A stretch of 49,101 bases of DNA from CAWIVJ01 sp963839525 (lineage in GTDB: Bacteria; Cyanobacteriota; Vampirovibrionia; Gastranaerophilales; Gastranaerophilaceae), in assembly GCA_963839525.1 (NCBI GenBank), contig CAWIVJ010000031.1, forward strand, positions 1 to 49,101, in the 5' to 3' direction. Each line of letters begins with the position of its first letter. The first letter of the stretch is position 1. A program made the translations under genes and the position numbers. The notes under the pieces were generated by a model that had not been told where the DNA came from, searched no databases, and saw only the letters and a program-made list of their open reading frames with translations. Below are positions 1 through 9,127 of this stretch, one piece after another.

Positions 1-795
1 TTTTCATAAAAAATAATACTTTTTCAAGTTTTGAAGCTACAACAATGGAAATTTTTCTTAAGGATAACAAAAAGCTGTTTATTGTAATAATAAAAGAGGT
101 AACCAATCAAAAAGAACTTGAAAAGCTCAGAGAAGATTTTATCGCGACGCTCACGCATGACCTTAAGGTTCCTATTATTGCAGAATCTAATATTCTGGAG
201 TTTTTAGTTAAAGGAAAATTCGGCGAAATTAACGATAAACAGTTTGAAGCAATTACGAACATGAAAGATTGCAATCAGGAACTTTTAGAACTTGTCCAAA
301 TCTTGCTTGATACATATAAAATTAATGAAACGGGAATAGATTTAGAAAAAAAAAGAGATTAATTTAACTCAATTTATAAAAAATATTATTGATGACATGC
401 AGCCTTTTGCTGAGAAATCAGGCTTTAAAATTAATTTTCAAATTCAAAATGATATAAAAATCTCCGCAGACAGCACTCAGTTAAAAAGGGTTATTAAAAA
501 TCTTATCCAAAACGCAATATCACACAGCGATTCAAATAAAGATATCGATATCAGAATCGAGCAGGAGCAAGATTTTATCAATATAAAAATTATTGATTAT
601 GGAAAAGGAATTTCTAAAGATGATATTGAAAAAATTTTCAACAAATATTACTCAACCGCAAAAAAATTCAGAAAAATAGGCACCGGTCTGGGACTTTACC
701 TTTCACAACAAATCATCAAAGCTCATGACGGAGAAATTATAGTAAAAAGCGAAGAAAATATAAATACGGAATTTTGCATCAAAATACCAATATAA
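1..795 (+). pseudogene. PAS/HisKA/HATPase sensor histidine kinase, 5' partial and frameshifted
   Basis: The frame is already open at base 3, so the gene begins before the window. The first part ends a PAS-like domain and runs into the dimerization/phosphoacceptor helix with the H-box FIATLTHDLKVP (phospho-acceptor His). The frame stops at 360-362 just after a run of nine A (346-354). Shifting by one base in that run restores KEINLTQFIKNIIDDM and the ATPase domain with N-box NLIQNAISHS, G1 DYGKGI, F-box IFNKYY and G2 GTGLGLYL. All kinase motifs are therefore intact and only one base separates the halves. Either a homopolymer sequencing error, a real one-base insertion, or slippage at A9 explains this. 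It would act at the membrane or in the cytosol on an unseen response regulator. The second half ends three bases from the convergent next gene. Confidence 0.88.
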
Positions 796-798
796 AAA

Positions 799-1803
799 TT
801 ATTTTATAATTTCTGATAAAATGTCTTTAATTTCTTGTGAAATATCTTTTATATCCGTTATATTTTCACTTACGAGAAACGCAAATTCTGCTTTTTTAAA
901 CTCAAGTCCATAATTTTTGAAAAGTTCTTCCAATATTTTTGTCATTGGCAAATCTTTTCTTAAATCAGCTAATGAAACTGAAAAGTAATTTTTAAAATGA
1001 CGATTAAGTGTTCTTTTAATTAAATTTAAAGGTAAAATGTCTTCAAATTCACCGTTTTTAAGTATATGAACTTTATCGTTATTTCTTAATTTTGGAGAAA
1101 TTTCTTTAAAATTTTGCTTTGCATCATTATCCAATAAAACAAATATAGGCAATTTTAAAATATCCGCAAGTTCATAAAAAAGTTTCACTACTTGCTTCTT
1201 TCCTCCCGCCGAAATTAAATTTATTCCTGCCTTATCAAAATCAAGTCCATATATTTGGGCGAATTTTGGAAGTAAAATTTCTTCAGTAATCCCTTCAACA
1301 ATAACTATTTTTTCCAATGGAAATTTTAGTCCGAAATTCGCCCTGTTTTGCTTTTGCTTGCCTTCCTTTGCTAAAGACTTAAGCCATTTTAAGTTATGCG
1401 GTACTGTTTGTGAAAACATGTCATCAAAAAGCTCTATAGCTGCCCTATAATCAATTTTATTATCAATCAGTTTTTCAACGTTTTCATCAAATTTGAATAC
1501 AGATTTTTCGTATTCTAAAAGTTTTTTATTAATTGTAAAATCTTCGGTATTTTTTATATTTAAATTTTTCAAAGAAACTTCAAAAATAAACTCTGTTAAA
1601 CCTGTTAGTTTTTCATAATTCATTAAATTAAGTTCTTTTTTTTTATATTTAGGATAAATTAAATTAGATACTATAATATCTTTAAACACCCTTAAATACT
1701 TCTCTTCTGTCTGCTTAAAGCGGGTTAATCTATCTAAAGAAATTATTATTTGCTCTTTAACAAGCGGTTTAATTTTAAGCGTTTCTTTCAACTTCTTCAC
1801 CAA
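799..1803 (-). CDS. OLD-like TOPRIM domain protein without ATPase domain
   Basis: A 334-residue protein. The C-terminal half has a TOPRIM fold of the OLD nuclease type: beta strand and acidic loop IVIVEGITE (Glu170), then FVLLDNDA with the DxD pair at Asp225/Asp227. OLD and Gabija GajA proteins normally carry an N-terminal ABC-type ATPase. Here the first ~160 residues show no Walker A and are helical and Lys-rich. The start is uncertain: TTG at 1803 or GTG at 1800, with no clear ribosome binding site. It is convergent with the kinase remnant and divergent from the next gene. A DNA cleavage role is inferred from the fold only. Confidence 0.7.
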   Translation of the reverse strand: MVKKLKETLKIKPLVKEQIIISLDRLTRFKQTEEKYLRVFKDIIVSNLIYPKYKKKELNLMNYEKLTGLTEFIFEVSLKNLNIKNTEDFTINKKLLEYEKSVFKFDENVEKLIDNKIDYRAAIELFDDMFSQTVPHNLKWLKSLAKEGKQKQNRANFGLKFPLEKIVIVEGITEEILLPKFAQIYGLDFDKAGINLISAGGKKQVVKLFYELADILKLPIFVLLDNDAKQNFKEISPKLRNNDKVHILKNGEFEDILPLNLIKRTLNRHFKNYFSVSLADLRKDLPMTKILEELFKNYGLEFKKAEFAFLVSENITDIKDISQEIKDILSEIIK

Positions 1804-1883
1804 TTGTAAACTTTTTTATATAGAGTACAATAAAAACGCAATTTTTAAAAGATTTTATTCTTTATTAAAGTATAGGTCAAAGT

Positions 1884-3311
1884 GTGGGAAAAATTGTGTC
1901 ATTATCAAGCATTAACCAAAACAGAATTTATAATAATAATATTAATTCTATGGCTACAAAGCCTATAGAAAGAAATAATGTCATTCCGCCAATATCTTCT
2001 GAAAGAAAACCGGCACAAATACCTTCATTTGGAGCCGGACAAAATGTTCCTGCTTTAAATGTAAGAACAGAATTAACGACAAAAGAAGAACAAGCTAAGT
2101 ATATGTCTATTATTTCAAATATTGACAGAGAAAGTCGGAAAAATTTAGAACTGCTTTTAAAAAGCGGTATTTTACTTAATAATAATTCTAATGATAAATC
2201 AACTACTTTAGACAATTTGCATAAAATATTAACAACTCCCCGAGCTGCAGGATTAACACCCGCAACAATATTAAAAGAGACGGTTAATACTATAGCAAAT
2301 CCTTTTACTATAACACAAAAATTTGGTAATATCCCAAAATCTTATTTAAGTGAAATTTCTCAAAAGGCACGTCCAAACCCAAAAACACCGAACGATGTAA
2401 TCAATGAACAAACAATTAAAGTCAATTCAAGTAATTGTGTAGCTGCCAGTATCGAATTTAATCTGGCAAGCCAAACACCTGCAGAATTTGCAAGATTTGC
2501 CGAAGGATTAACTTCACCAAGAATGGCTGTTGATAAAAAAATAAACTTAAACAATCTTGCAGATAACTTACTGGATTCGGTTTACCTGTTAAATATATTT
2601 GAAATCCCTTATAAAATGAGTGATTTTAATACTGCTAAATTAACTTTGGCTCCAGACAAAAATGCAACCATAAGAGCTCAAATTCAAAACTTTGATAAAG
2701 ATTATCTGGAACGTTCCCTTGTCGATGTTCTAATGCAATCAACGTTTATGAATATCGGCTCCCAACAAACATATGATTCTCTAACAGATATCAGAGGAGG
2801 GGATTTCAGCATGCAAAATACAGGCTTAGTAGAGTTTGAAAAAACTTTTGCTGAATCAGTAGTTCAGGACAAAAATAAAATTTCTATGGTATATCAAATC
2901 CTTGATGAAAATGGGAAGATAACAGGCTACAATACAGATTTTGAAACAATGAAAAAACAAATCTTAGATTCTCTTTCAATAGGAGAAAGTGTCATTATCG
3001 GATACACTTATACCCTAAAAAACAGTGAGCTTCCTACTCCGGATCCAAATAAAAAACCGGATGAAGAAATTCTTACCGGTCATGAAATTACGATTATAGG
3101 AGCAGCAAAAGATAAAAACGGAAAATTAATATTCATATGTAATGATACTGATGATGATAAATCCGCACCAGTCTTATATCCGGAAGATTATTTGCTTCCG
3201 AAAATACATCATGCCGGTTTGCCTCAAAAAATTGCGGTTAAGTATTCTCAATTTAATGAACCCTGGGTTGAAAGTTTAAATGCCTATAAAGAAGCTAAAA
3301 ATAAAAAATAA
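1884..3311 (+). CDS. FG-motif protein with a candidate papain-like Cys/His/Asn triad
   Basis: A 475-residue protein from a GTG start. The N-terminus is Asn/Ser-rich with no hydrophobic signal peptide and contains PSFGAG (Phe49-Gly50), a motif shared with other unrelated small genes in this window. A Cys at a helix start (SSNCVAASIEF, Cys185), a His starting a strand (TGHEITIIGA, His400) and Asn/Asp in the next strand (FICNDTDDD, Asn420/Asp421) occur in the order and setting of papain/C39-type cysteine peptidases or related folds. No named family is recognised. The order of residues is seen; peptidase activity is inference. It stands alone between a divergent and a downstream unrelated gene. 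Confidence 0.6.
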   Translation: MGKIVSLSSINQNRIYNNNINSMATKPIERNNVIPPISSERKPAQIPSFGAGQNVPALNVRTELTTKEEQAKYMSIISNIDRESRKNLELLLKSGILLNNNSNDKSTTLDNLHKILTTPRAAGLTPATILKETVNTIANPFTITQKFGNIPKSYLSEISQKARPNPKTPNDVINEQTIKVNSSNCVAASIEFNLASQTPAEFARFAEGLTSPRMAVDKKINLNNLADNLLDSVYLLNIFEIPYKMSDFNTAKLTLAPDKNATIRAQIQNFDKDYLERSLVDVLMQSTFMNIGSQQTYDSLTDIRGGDFSMQNTGLVEFEKTFAESVVQDKNKISMVYQILDENGKITGYNTDFETMKKQILDSLSIGESVIIGYTYTLKNSELPTPDPNKKPDEEILTGHEITIIGAAKDKNGKLIFICNDTDDDKSAPVLYPEDYLLPKIHHAGLPQKIAVKYSQFNEPWVESLNAYKEAKNKK

Positions 3312-3398
3312 ATAACATGTTACAAATTATAAAAATATGTTTCAAATAACCTTTTTTTAGCGTACTATAATTGTATAACAGAGATTGGAGTGTACACA

Positions 3399-4037
3399 GT
3401 GAAATTTAATTTATTTGAAAAGTTATTACCGCCTAAAAATAATGTATTTTATGATTGTTTTGAAGATGCGGCGAAAAATTGCTATGATATAGCAATGTTA
3501 TTTAATGACGCTCTTTTACACGGAATAAATGATGAGAGAATAGTAAAAGTAAAAAATTTAAAACATAGGGGTTCAGGTTTAGAAAGAGAAACTATTAGAA
3601 AATTAAATTCTACTTTTGTTACACCGATTGACAGAGAAGATATTCAACTTCTGGCAACAGTGTTAAACAAAATTACAAAAAATATTGCTCAAGCATTCAT
3701 GAACTTAAAAGTTTATAGAATGACCAGCTACACCGAAGAAATGTTACAACAAGCCAAAACTATTCTTAAAGCAACAGATGAATTAATGAGAAGTGTCAGT
3801 TTGTTGAAAACGATTTCTAAAATAAAAGAAATAACTGCAAGTAGAGAATCAATGAAAGAAATTGAAACAATAGGAGATGACATTCTCCATCGAGGAATGG
3901 ATAAATTATTTTCAGGAGAATTTGAAGCAATCGAAGTTATAAAGTTAAGAGATGTATATAAGGTTTTGGAGAGTGCAATGGATAAATGCTTTAGCGTTTC
4001 AGACATAATTTTAAATATTGCGCTTAAAAATAGTTAA
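3399..4037 (+). CDS. DUF47 PhoU-like accessory protein of the Pit phosphate transporter
   Basis: A protein of about 212 residues, helical throughout, beginning KFNLFEKLLPPKNNVFYDCF as in the DUF47/TIGR00153 family. These PhoU-like proteins accompany Pit-type phosphate permeases, and here pit starts 5 bases downstream. A GTG at 3390 is possible, but GGAG at 3387-3390 lies eight bases before the GTG at 3399 and the family start fits 3399. It probably regulates transport or phosphate signalling at the inner membrane; the mechanism is inferred from the family. Confidence 0.88.
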   Translation: MKFNLFEKLLPPKNNVFYDCFEDAAKNCYDIAMLFNDALLHGINDERIVKVKNLKHRGSGLERETIRKLNSTFVTPIDREDIQLLATVLNKITKNIAQAFMNLKVYRMTSYTEEMLQQAKTILKATDELMRSVSLLKTISKIKEITASRESMKEIETIGDDILHRGMDKLFSGEFEAIEVIKLRDVYKVLESAMDKCFSVSDIILNIALKNS

Positions 4038-4042
4038 AAATC

Positions 4043-5128
4043 ATGGAAATAGCAATAATATTACTTACTTTAGTTATGATAGTGGCTTTCACATTTGAAT
4101 ATGTGAACGGGTTTCATGACTCTGCGAATGCAATATCAACAGTAGTTTCGACAAAAGCTTTAAGCCCCAGAAGAGCAATACTTTATGCAGCATCACTAGA
4201 TTTTGTAGGTGCTTTTTTTGGGACTCATGTTGCTCAAACAATCGGTGCCGGCATGGTATCGCCTGAATCTGTTACTCAACTTGTTATTTTATGTGCTTTG
4301 CTTGGAGCTATCTTTTGGAACCTGTTAACCTGGTATTTGGGGCTCCCTTCCAGTTCTTCTCATGCACTGATAGGAGGTCTTTTAGGTGCAGCTATAGCTC
4401 ATGCTTATTTCAACTTGGACAAGGCTTATGATTTAATATTAAGATTTCCTTCTTTTAGGTTAGAACATCCTTCTCTGGATGTTGTAAACGGACATAATGT
4501 TCTGTTTAAAGTTCTTATACCAATGGTTGCTTCCCCGCTTTTAGGCTTTTTAATAGGATTTTTAATTATTCTTATTCTTTTAAGAGTTCTTTATAAAGTT
4601 CAGCCGGATATATTAAACAGAGTATTTAGAAAATTACAATTATTCTCATCAGGATTTTTAGCCTTCAGTCACGGCTCCAATGATGCCCAAAAAACAATGG
4701 GGATTATAACCTTATCTTTAATGACCTTTGGTGTAATTCAAGATAAAACTTTTCATATTCCCGTTTGGGTAATTTGTGCCTGTGCGATTACATTATCTTT
4801 AGGAACAATGACAGGCGGATGGAAAATTATAAGAACAATGAGTTCAAAAGTTATAAAAATGAAACCTATTCACGGCTTTTCGGCTGAATTGGCTTCTGCA
4901 AGCATAATCATAACTGCATCTCATTTTGGTTTTCCGGTGAGCACAACCCATATTATTTCAACTGCAATTGTAGGTGTTGGCAGTATGGTAAAATTTTCTG
5001 CCGTAAAATGGGGGATTTTTAAAAATATAGTTGTGGCATGGGTTTGTACAATTCCTATATGTATGTTTTTATCAGCATTTTTCTACTTTTTACTTGTAAA
5101 CACCCCTCTTGCAAGCGCAGGGAAATAA
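4043..5128 (+). CDS. pit: Low-affinity inorganic phosphate transporter, Pit family
   Basis: A 361-residue polytopic membrane protein. It has the two Pit signature repeats: GFHDSANAISTVV near the N-terminus and FSHGSNDAQKTMGIITL in the second half, plus the strand-loop GLPSSSSHALIGG and its repeat GFPVSTTHIIS. This inverted-repeat architecture is typical of Pit/PiT cation-coupled phosphate permeases in the inner membrane. It directly follows the DUF47 gene, so the pair forms one operon. Its stop lies three bases from the convergent purN end and no terminator is visible between them. Confidence 0.95.
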   Translation: MEIAIILLTLVMIVAFTFEYVNGFHDSANAISTVVSTKALSPRRAILYAASLDFVGAFFGTHVAQTIGAGMVSPESVTQLVILCALLGAIFWNLLTWYLGLPSSSSHALIGGLLGAAIAHAYFNLDKAYDLILRFPSFRLEHPSLDVVNGHNVLFKVLIPMVASPLLGFLIGFLIILILLRVLYKVQPDILNRVFRKLQLFSSGFLAFSHGSNDAQKTMGIITLSLMTFGVIQDKTFHIPVWVICACAITLSLGTMTGGWKIIRTMSSKVIKMKPIHGFSAELASASIIITASHFGFPVSTTHIISTAIVGVGSMVKFSAVKWGIFKNIVVAWVCTIPICMFLSAFFYFLLVNTPLASAGK

Positions 5129-5131
5129 TTC

Positions 5132-5737
5132 CTACTTAGAATTTCTGCAAGTATTGCAAATATCTCCTGAGCAAGAATTTTTCATTAAGTCCTGAAACTC
5201 AAAAATTTTATCTTCAAGGATTTTTTCTATAACAACAGGGTAAAGCTTATGTTCTATCTCGTGTATTTCCTTTTCAAATTCATCAAAATGAGTTTCGTTA
5301 TTAATAAATACAGGATATTGTGCGATAATTTTTCCACCGTCGACATCTGATGTTACTTCATGAATTGTTACTCCGCTGACTTTAACTCCCGATAAAAAAG
5401 CTTCCTTAATTGCATTTATACTTCCTTTAAAAGCGGGGAGAAGTGAAGGATGAATATTTATTACTTTATTCATCACATTTAAAACATCTTCGGGTAAAAT
5501 TCTCATATAACCTGCAAGAATAACTAAATCAAATTTATTTTTTGAAAAATATTCAAAATTACCTTTGAACGGCAAAACTTGTTTTTTTATTCCTAAACTT
5601 TCAGCTCTTTTTAAAATATAAGCATCTTCGATATTACTTAAGCAAGTGATTTCAACATCTTTTCTTGCCTGAAAATATTTTGCAATAGCTTCAAAATTAC
5701 TGCCATTGCCGGAACCCATTATTGCTATTTTCTTCAT
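5132..5737 (-). CDS. purN: Phosphoribosylglycinamide formyltransferase
   Basis: A 201-residue cytosolic enzyme of purine synthesis that transfers formyl from 10-formyl-THF to GAR. The nucleotide-binding start is IMGSGNGSNFEAI. The catalytic set is present: Asn94 and His96 in NIHPSLLPAFKG and Asp133 in SDVDGGKI. Length matches the family apart from a C-terminal tail carrying a Cys cluster, CSGDICNTC, which is not part of the usual enzyme. The start ATG at 5737 is the only sensible one. It is a single gene, divergent from ppiC. Confidence 0.95.
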   Translation of the reverse strand: MKKIAIMGSGNGSNFEAIAKYFQARKDVEITCLSNIEDAYILKRAESLGIKKQVLPFKGNFEYFSKNKFDLVILAGYMRILPEDVLNVMNKVINIHPSLLPAFKGSINAIKEAFLSGVKVSGVTIHEVTSDVDGGKIIAQYPVFINNETHFDEFEKEIHEIEHKLYPVVIEKILEDKIFEFQDLMKNSCSGDICNTCRNSK

Positions 5738-5810
5738 AAATAGATTTTAATATAAAAATAAATATTTTTCTGATACAATCTTCTTTGAAAAATCATAAAA
5801 GGAGTTTAAT

Positions 5811-6092
5811 ATGTCAGAAGAAGTCAAAGCAAGCCACATTTTGGTTAAAACAAAAGAAGAAGCGGATAAATTAAGAGAAGAAATCTTAGCAGGTAAGCCG
5901 TTTGAAGAAGTAGCCGCAGAGCATTCCCTTTGCCCTTCAGGCGCAAAAGGCGGTGATTTAGGGTATTTCGGACGCGGAGTTATGGTTATTGAATTTGAAC
6001 ATGCCGCATTTGATTTGAATGTTGGTGAAGTGTCAAATCCTATAAATACAAACTTTGGTTGGCATTTAATTTTAGTAACAGATAAAAAATAA
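5811..6092 (+). CDS. Small parvulin-type peptidyl-prolyl isomerase
   Basis: A single-domain 93-residue PpiC/parvulin. It starts with VKASHILVKTKEEA and carries GGDLGYFGRG and NTNFGWHLILV, the core strands and the active-site loop of the family. There is no signal peptide, so it is likely cytosolic and acts on X-Pro bonds. A good ribosome site (AAAGGAG) precedes the ATG. The stop abuts the ATG of the peptidase gene, indicating co-transcription. Confidence 0.93.
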   Translation: MSEEVKASHILVKTKEEADKLREEILAGKPFEEVAAEHSLCPSGAKGGDLGYFGRGVMVIEFEHAAFDLNVGEVSNPINTNFGWHLILVTDKK

Positions 6093-7676
6093 ATGAACTT
6101 AATTGAAAGAGTAAGAAAATTTTTAAAAGATAACAAAATTGATTATCTTTTAGTGAATTCAACAAATGAATTTTTGGCGGAATATCCCGATTTAATGGAA
6201 AATTCAAGATATTTACTTACAAATTTTTCAGGTTCAACCGGAGATGCTTTAATTTCACAAAAAGATATTTCCCTTTTTGTTGATGGGAGATATCATGAAC
6301 AAGCTGATTCTGAAGTAGATAAGAATGTTGTAAAAGTTATTAAAATGAAGATGGGTGAGAGTTTTTCTTCCTGTCTGGAAACAAAACTCATACTTAATAA
6401 AACTCTTGCTATAGTTTCAAAAAAAGTTTCACAAAGACGTCTGGAAATTTTACAAAAGGCTTTGAAAAAGAAAAATATTAAAATAAAATTACTTGATTTT
6501 GATCCAATAGAAAAACAAGAAGCAAAAAACAAAGAGCAAAAAGCAAAGGAATCTATTAAAAAAGTTGATATAAAAATAGCCGGATTGTCAACAGAGGAAA
6601 AGATTAAAAAAATTGCTCAAAATCTTAAAAAAGAAGAGGCTATTCTTGTTACAAATCCGGAAGAAGTTTCTTATATCCTTAACTTAAGAGATTTTTCCAA
6701 AAATTATTCTTCTGTAATATATACCAAATGTCTAATCACTAAAAATAAAACGGAAATTTCAGATAAAATCAATATTAAAAATAGCATTAATAAAGTCTAT
6801 GTTGATAAAGCTTCAATAACGGCATATGATTATAATCTTTTGGGCAAAAAGGCAGAAAACTTAAAAGAAAACTACATAAAAGAAGTGAAAAGTGTAAAAA
6901 CAAATTCTGAAATAGAGCATTATAAAAAATGTTTTGAACGCACAGATAAAGCTCTTTTTGCAACAAGGAAATTTATTGAAAAAACCGACAATATTTCAGA
7001 ATACGACATTGCTAAAAATTTAGAAGAAAATTTTTATAAATTCGGAGCAAAATCTTTAAGCTTTAAGTCAATTGTAGCAAGAGACAAAAATTCTGCACTT
7101 GCACATTATTCAAAAAACTCAAAAACAGAAATTTTAACAAACGGTTCTCTTGTTTTAATCGACTGTGGGGCTTATTACGAAGGGGGCTATGCAACTGACT
7201 GTACAAGAGTTTTTGTCAAAGGCAATCCGTCAAAATTGCAAAAAAACGTTTATACCTCGGTTTTAAAAGGTTTTCTTAAAGCTTTTAACAAAAAAATTAC
7301 ATCCAAAACAACGGGCTTCGCTTTGGATAAAGCTGCGAGAAAAATTTTATCTGAAAATGCTCCCAAAGGGTTTGAATTTTCTCATGCTCTCGGACATGGA
7401 ATCGGCATAAGTGTTAATGAATCACCTCCAATTCTTGCGTTTTCACCACAGGCGAAAACGCCGCTAAAACCAAATATGTGTTTTACGATTGAGCCCGGTC
7501 TTTACAACCCTGAACATTTTGGAATACGATTGGAAAATTCTTGTTATTTAACAAAAGAAAAAGATAATTTCATCATAAAATCATTTTCAAACCTGTGTTT
7601 TGAAAAAAAATTAATAGATTTTGATATGCTTACGCGAATTGAAAAAAAACAACTGAAAGATTTTGAGTTAAAATAA
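6093..7676 (+). CDS. pepP: Xaa-Pro aminopeptidase, M24B family
   Basis: A 527-residue protein with creatinase-like N-terminal domains (1-~280) and a C-terminal pita-bread M24 domain. The dinuclear metal ligands are all visible: two Asp in LIDCGAYYEGGYATDCTR, His in SHALGHGIGISVNE, Glu in CFTIEPGLY and Glu in FGIRLENSCYL. It removes N-terminal residues preceding proline. The start codon lies directly at the ppiC stop. Some M24B proteins with this N-domain length are only called Xaa-Pro peptidase family, so the gene symbol is tentative. Confidence 0.9.
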   Translation: MNLIERVRKFLKDNKIDYLLVNSTNEFLAEYPDLMENSRYLLTNFSGSTGDALISQKDISLFVDGRYHEQADSEVDKNVVKVIKMKMGESFSSCLETKLILNKTLAIVSKKVSQRRLEILQKALKKKNIKIKLLDFDPIEKQEAKNKEQKAKESIKKVDIKIAGLSTEEKIKKIAQNLKKEEAILVTNPEEVSYILNLRDFSKNYSSVIYTKCLITKNKTEISDKINIKNSINKVYVDKASITAYDYNLLGKKAENLKENYIKEVKSVKTNSEIEHYKKCFERTDKALFATRKFIEKTDNISEYDIAKNLEENFYKFGAKSLSFKSIVARDKNSALAHYSKNSKTEILTNGSLVLIDCGAYYEGGYATDCTRVFVKGNPSKLQKNVYTSVLKGFLKAFNKKITSKTTGFALDKAARKILSENAPKGFEFSHALGHGIGISVNESPPILAFSPQAKTPLKPNMCFTIEPGLYNPEHFGIRLENSCYLTKEKDNFIIKSFSNLCFEKKLIDFDMLTRIEKKQLKDFELK

Positions 7677-7681
7677 ATCTT

Positions 7682-8494
7682 ATGAAAAATATAGAAATTA
7701 CAAGCGTAAATAACGAATTGGTAAAAAAGACCGCAAAGCTTCAGCAAAAAAAATACCGTGACGAAGAAAAAAAATTTTTGATTGAAGGATTTAAAGCTAT
7801 TGAAGAAGCTTTTAAAGCAAAAATTGAAATTGAGCAGATTTTTGTAAATAAAGAAAATACCGTCATGCTGAACTTGTTTCAGCATCTTATAAGCGAACGG
7901 GCTTTCGACAAAGTCGAAAACCGGACATTTTGCACATTAATTTTAACAACCGAAGCTGTTTTAAAAAAGATTTCAACAACTGAAACACCGCCCGAGGCTA
8001 TTGCTGTTGCAAAGCAAAAAATATTTACCCTTGAGGATATAAAATCAGCTAAGAAAGTTATTTTGCTTGAAAACATAAAAGATTTAGGTAATTTAGGAAC
8101 AATTTTAAGAACTGCAAAAGCCTTTAATCAAGATGCTGTAATACTGTTCGGTGATACAGTTGATTTGTACAATCCTAAATGTGTCCGTTCTGCTGTAGGA
8201 AATTTATGGAAAATCCCTGTTGTTCAAATTAAAGATTTTAAAATAATTCAATCTGCATTTGCCTCTTTTGAAAGAGTGGCGACTTTGCCAAAAGCTCAAG
8301 ATACAATTCTTTTAAAAAAATTCAATGTAAAGCTGCCTTATTTAATAATGTTCGGCTCAGAAGCTGAAGGATTAAGCCGAAATTTGATTGATTTTTCAAC
8401 TCAAAAGGTAACCATTGAAATGAATAGGGATGTAGAGTCTTTGAATTTAAGTGTTTCTGCCGGAATCATCATATATGAGATATCAAAAATATAA
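7682..8494 (+). CDS. SpoU/TrmH-family RNA 2'-O-methyltransferase with a palindromic in-frame insertion
   Basis: A 270-residue SPOUT enzyme. The N-terminal substrate-binding domain is followed by a catalytic domain with LLENIKDLGNLGTILRTA (motif 1), MFGSEAEGLS (motif 2) and SLNLSVSAGIIIYEI (motif 3). It would use SAM to methylate a 23S rRNA or tRNA ribose; which one cannot be told. Residues 61-82 are encoded by two tandem hairpin sequences (7861-7924) and interrupt the N-terminal domain between IFVNKEN and the strand before TTEAVLKK. The insertion keeps the frame. It follows pepP by five bases, so it probably shares its transcript. Confidence 0.9.
   Translation: MKNIEITSVNNELVKKTAKLQQKKYRDEEKKFLIEGFKAIEEAFKAKIEIEQIFVNKENTVMLNLFQHLISERAFDKVENRTFCTLILTTEAVLKKISTTETPPEAIAVAKQKIFTLEDIKSAKKVILLENIKDLGNLGTILRTAKAFNQDAVILFGDTVDLYNPKCVRSAVGNLWKIPVVQIKDFKIIQSAFASFERVATLPKAQDTILLKKFNVKLPYLIMFGSEAEGLSRNLIDFSTQKVTIEMNRDVESLNLSVSAGIIIYEISKI
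7861..7924 (+). repeat. Two-hairpin palindromic element inserted in a coding sequence
   Basis: First hairpin 7865-7885 pairs ATGCTGAA with TTTCAGCAT around CTTG. Second hairpin 7898-7924 pairs GGCTTTCGAC with GTCGAAAACC around a three-base loop. Bases 7861-7887 recur as an exact inverted copy at 20135-20161. The reading frame of the methyltransferase runs through the whole element, as described for Rickettsia palindromic elements. Confidence 0.85.
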
Positions 8495-8661
8495 AACAGA
8501 AATAAAACAAACAAATTAAAGCAACAAAATCCTTCTCAATCTTCTCTGCTCCCTCAAAAAGATGATTTGCCCTTTAAAGATACATGCATTAGAGGATGTT
8601 GTGTCTTCAAAGCATGTTGTATCCTGATTAAGTATCTAATTAATATGGGCAAGAGGTTAAA

Positions 8662-9111
8662 TTGAAAAAATATTCATTCAGACTGCAAACCGTACTTGAA
8701 ATGCGGGAAAAAAAACTTGAAGACAAAAGATGCGAAATGGCAGTTGTTATTGCCAAGCTTAATGAACAGAATGAATACCTACAAAAACTTGCATTAAATC
8801 AAAAAAATATTGTAGATAATCTTGAATCCATGTACCAAAGTGGTGAAGAACTTGATATTACAAAAGTTATTAACTACAAAGATTATTTTGGTAAAATACT
8901 TGTCGATACAAAAAAGCAAGAAAAAGCTATAGAACAAACAAGGAACCTGCTTAAGTTCAAACAATTAGAAGTAACTGAAGCACTTAAAGAAGTTAAGGTT
9001 CTTGAAAAATTAAAAGAAACTCAAGAGAAAAAATTTTACCGGCACTACGACTATATTCAAGCAAAAGAAATCGATGATATAGCCTCAACAAGATACAAAA
9101 AAGCGAGTTAA
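8662..9111 (+). CDS. fliJ: Flagellar export chaperone/stalk protein FliJ
   Basis: A 149-residue, almost entirely coiled-coil protein starting KKYSFRLQTVLEMREKKLED, the usual FliJ N-terminus. FliJ connects the FliI ATPase with the FlhA export gate in the flagellar type III apparatus. The start is TTG, preceded by AAGAGG. It opens a + strand operon with fliK, flgD and flgE. The 167 bases before it contain no gene. Confidence 0.88.
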   Translation: MKKYSFRLQTVLEMREKKLEDKRCEMAVVIAKLNEQNEYLQKLALNQKNIVDNLESMYQSGEELDITKVINYKDYFGKILVDTKKQEKAIEQTRNLLKFKQLEVTEALKEVKVLEKLKETQEKKFYRHYDYIQAKEIDDIASTRYKKAS

Positions 9112-9127
9112 AAAGAGGGCGGGGGAA

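Noticed and set aside
45..795. Two separate kinase genes
   Set aside because: The first half lacks an ATPase domain, the second lacks a start with ribosome site, and a one-base shift in the A run joins them exactly at the domain border.
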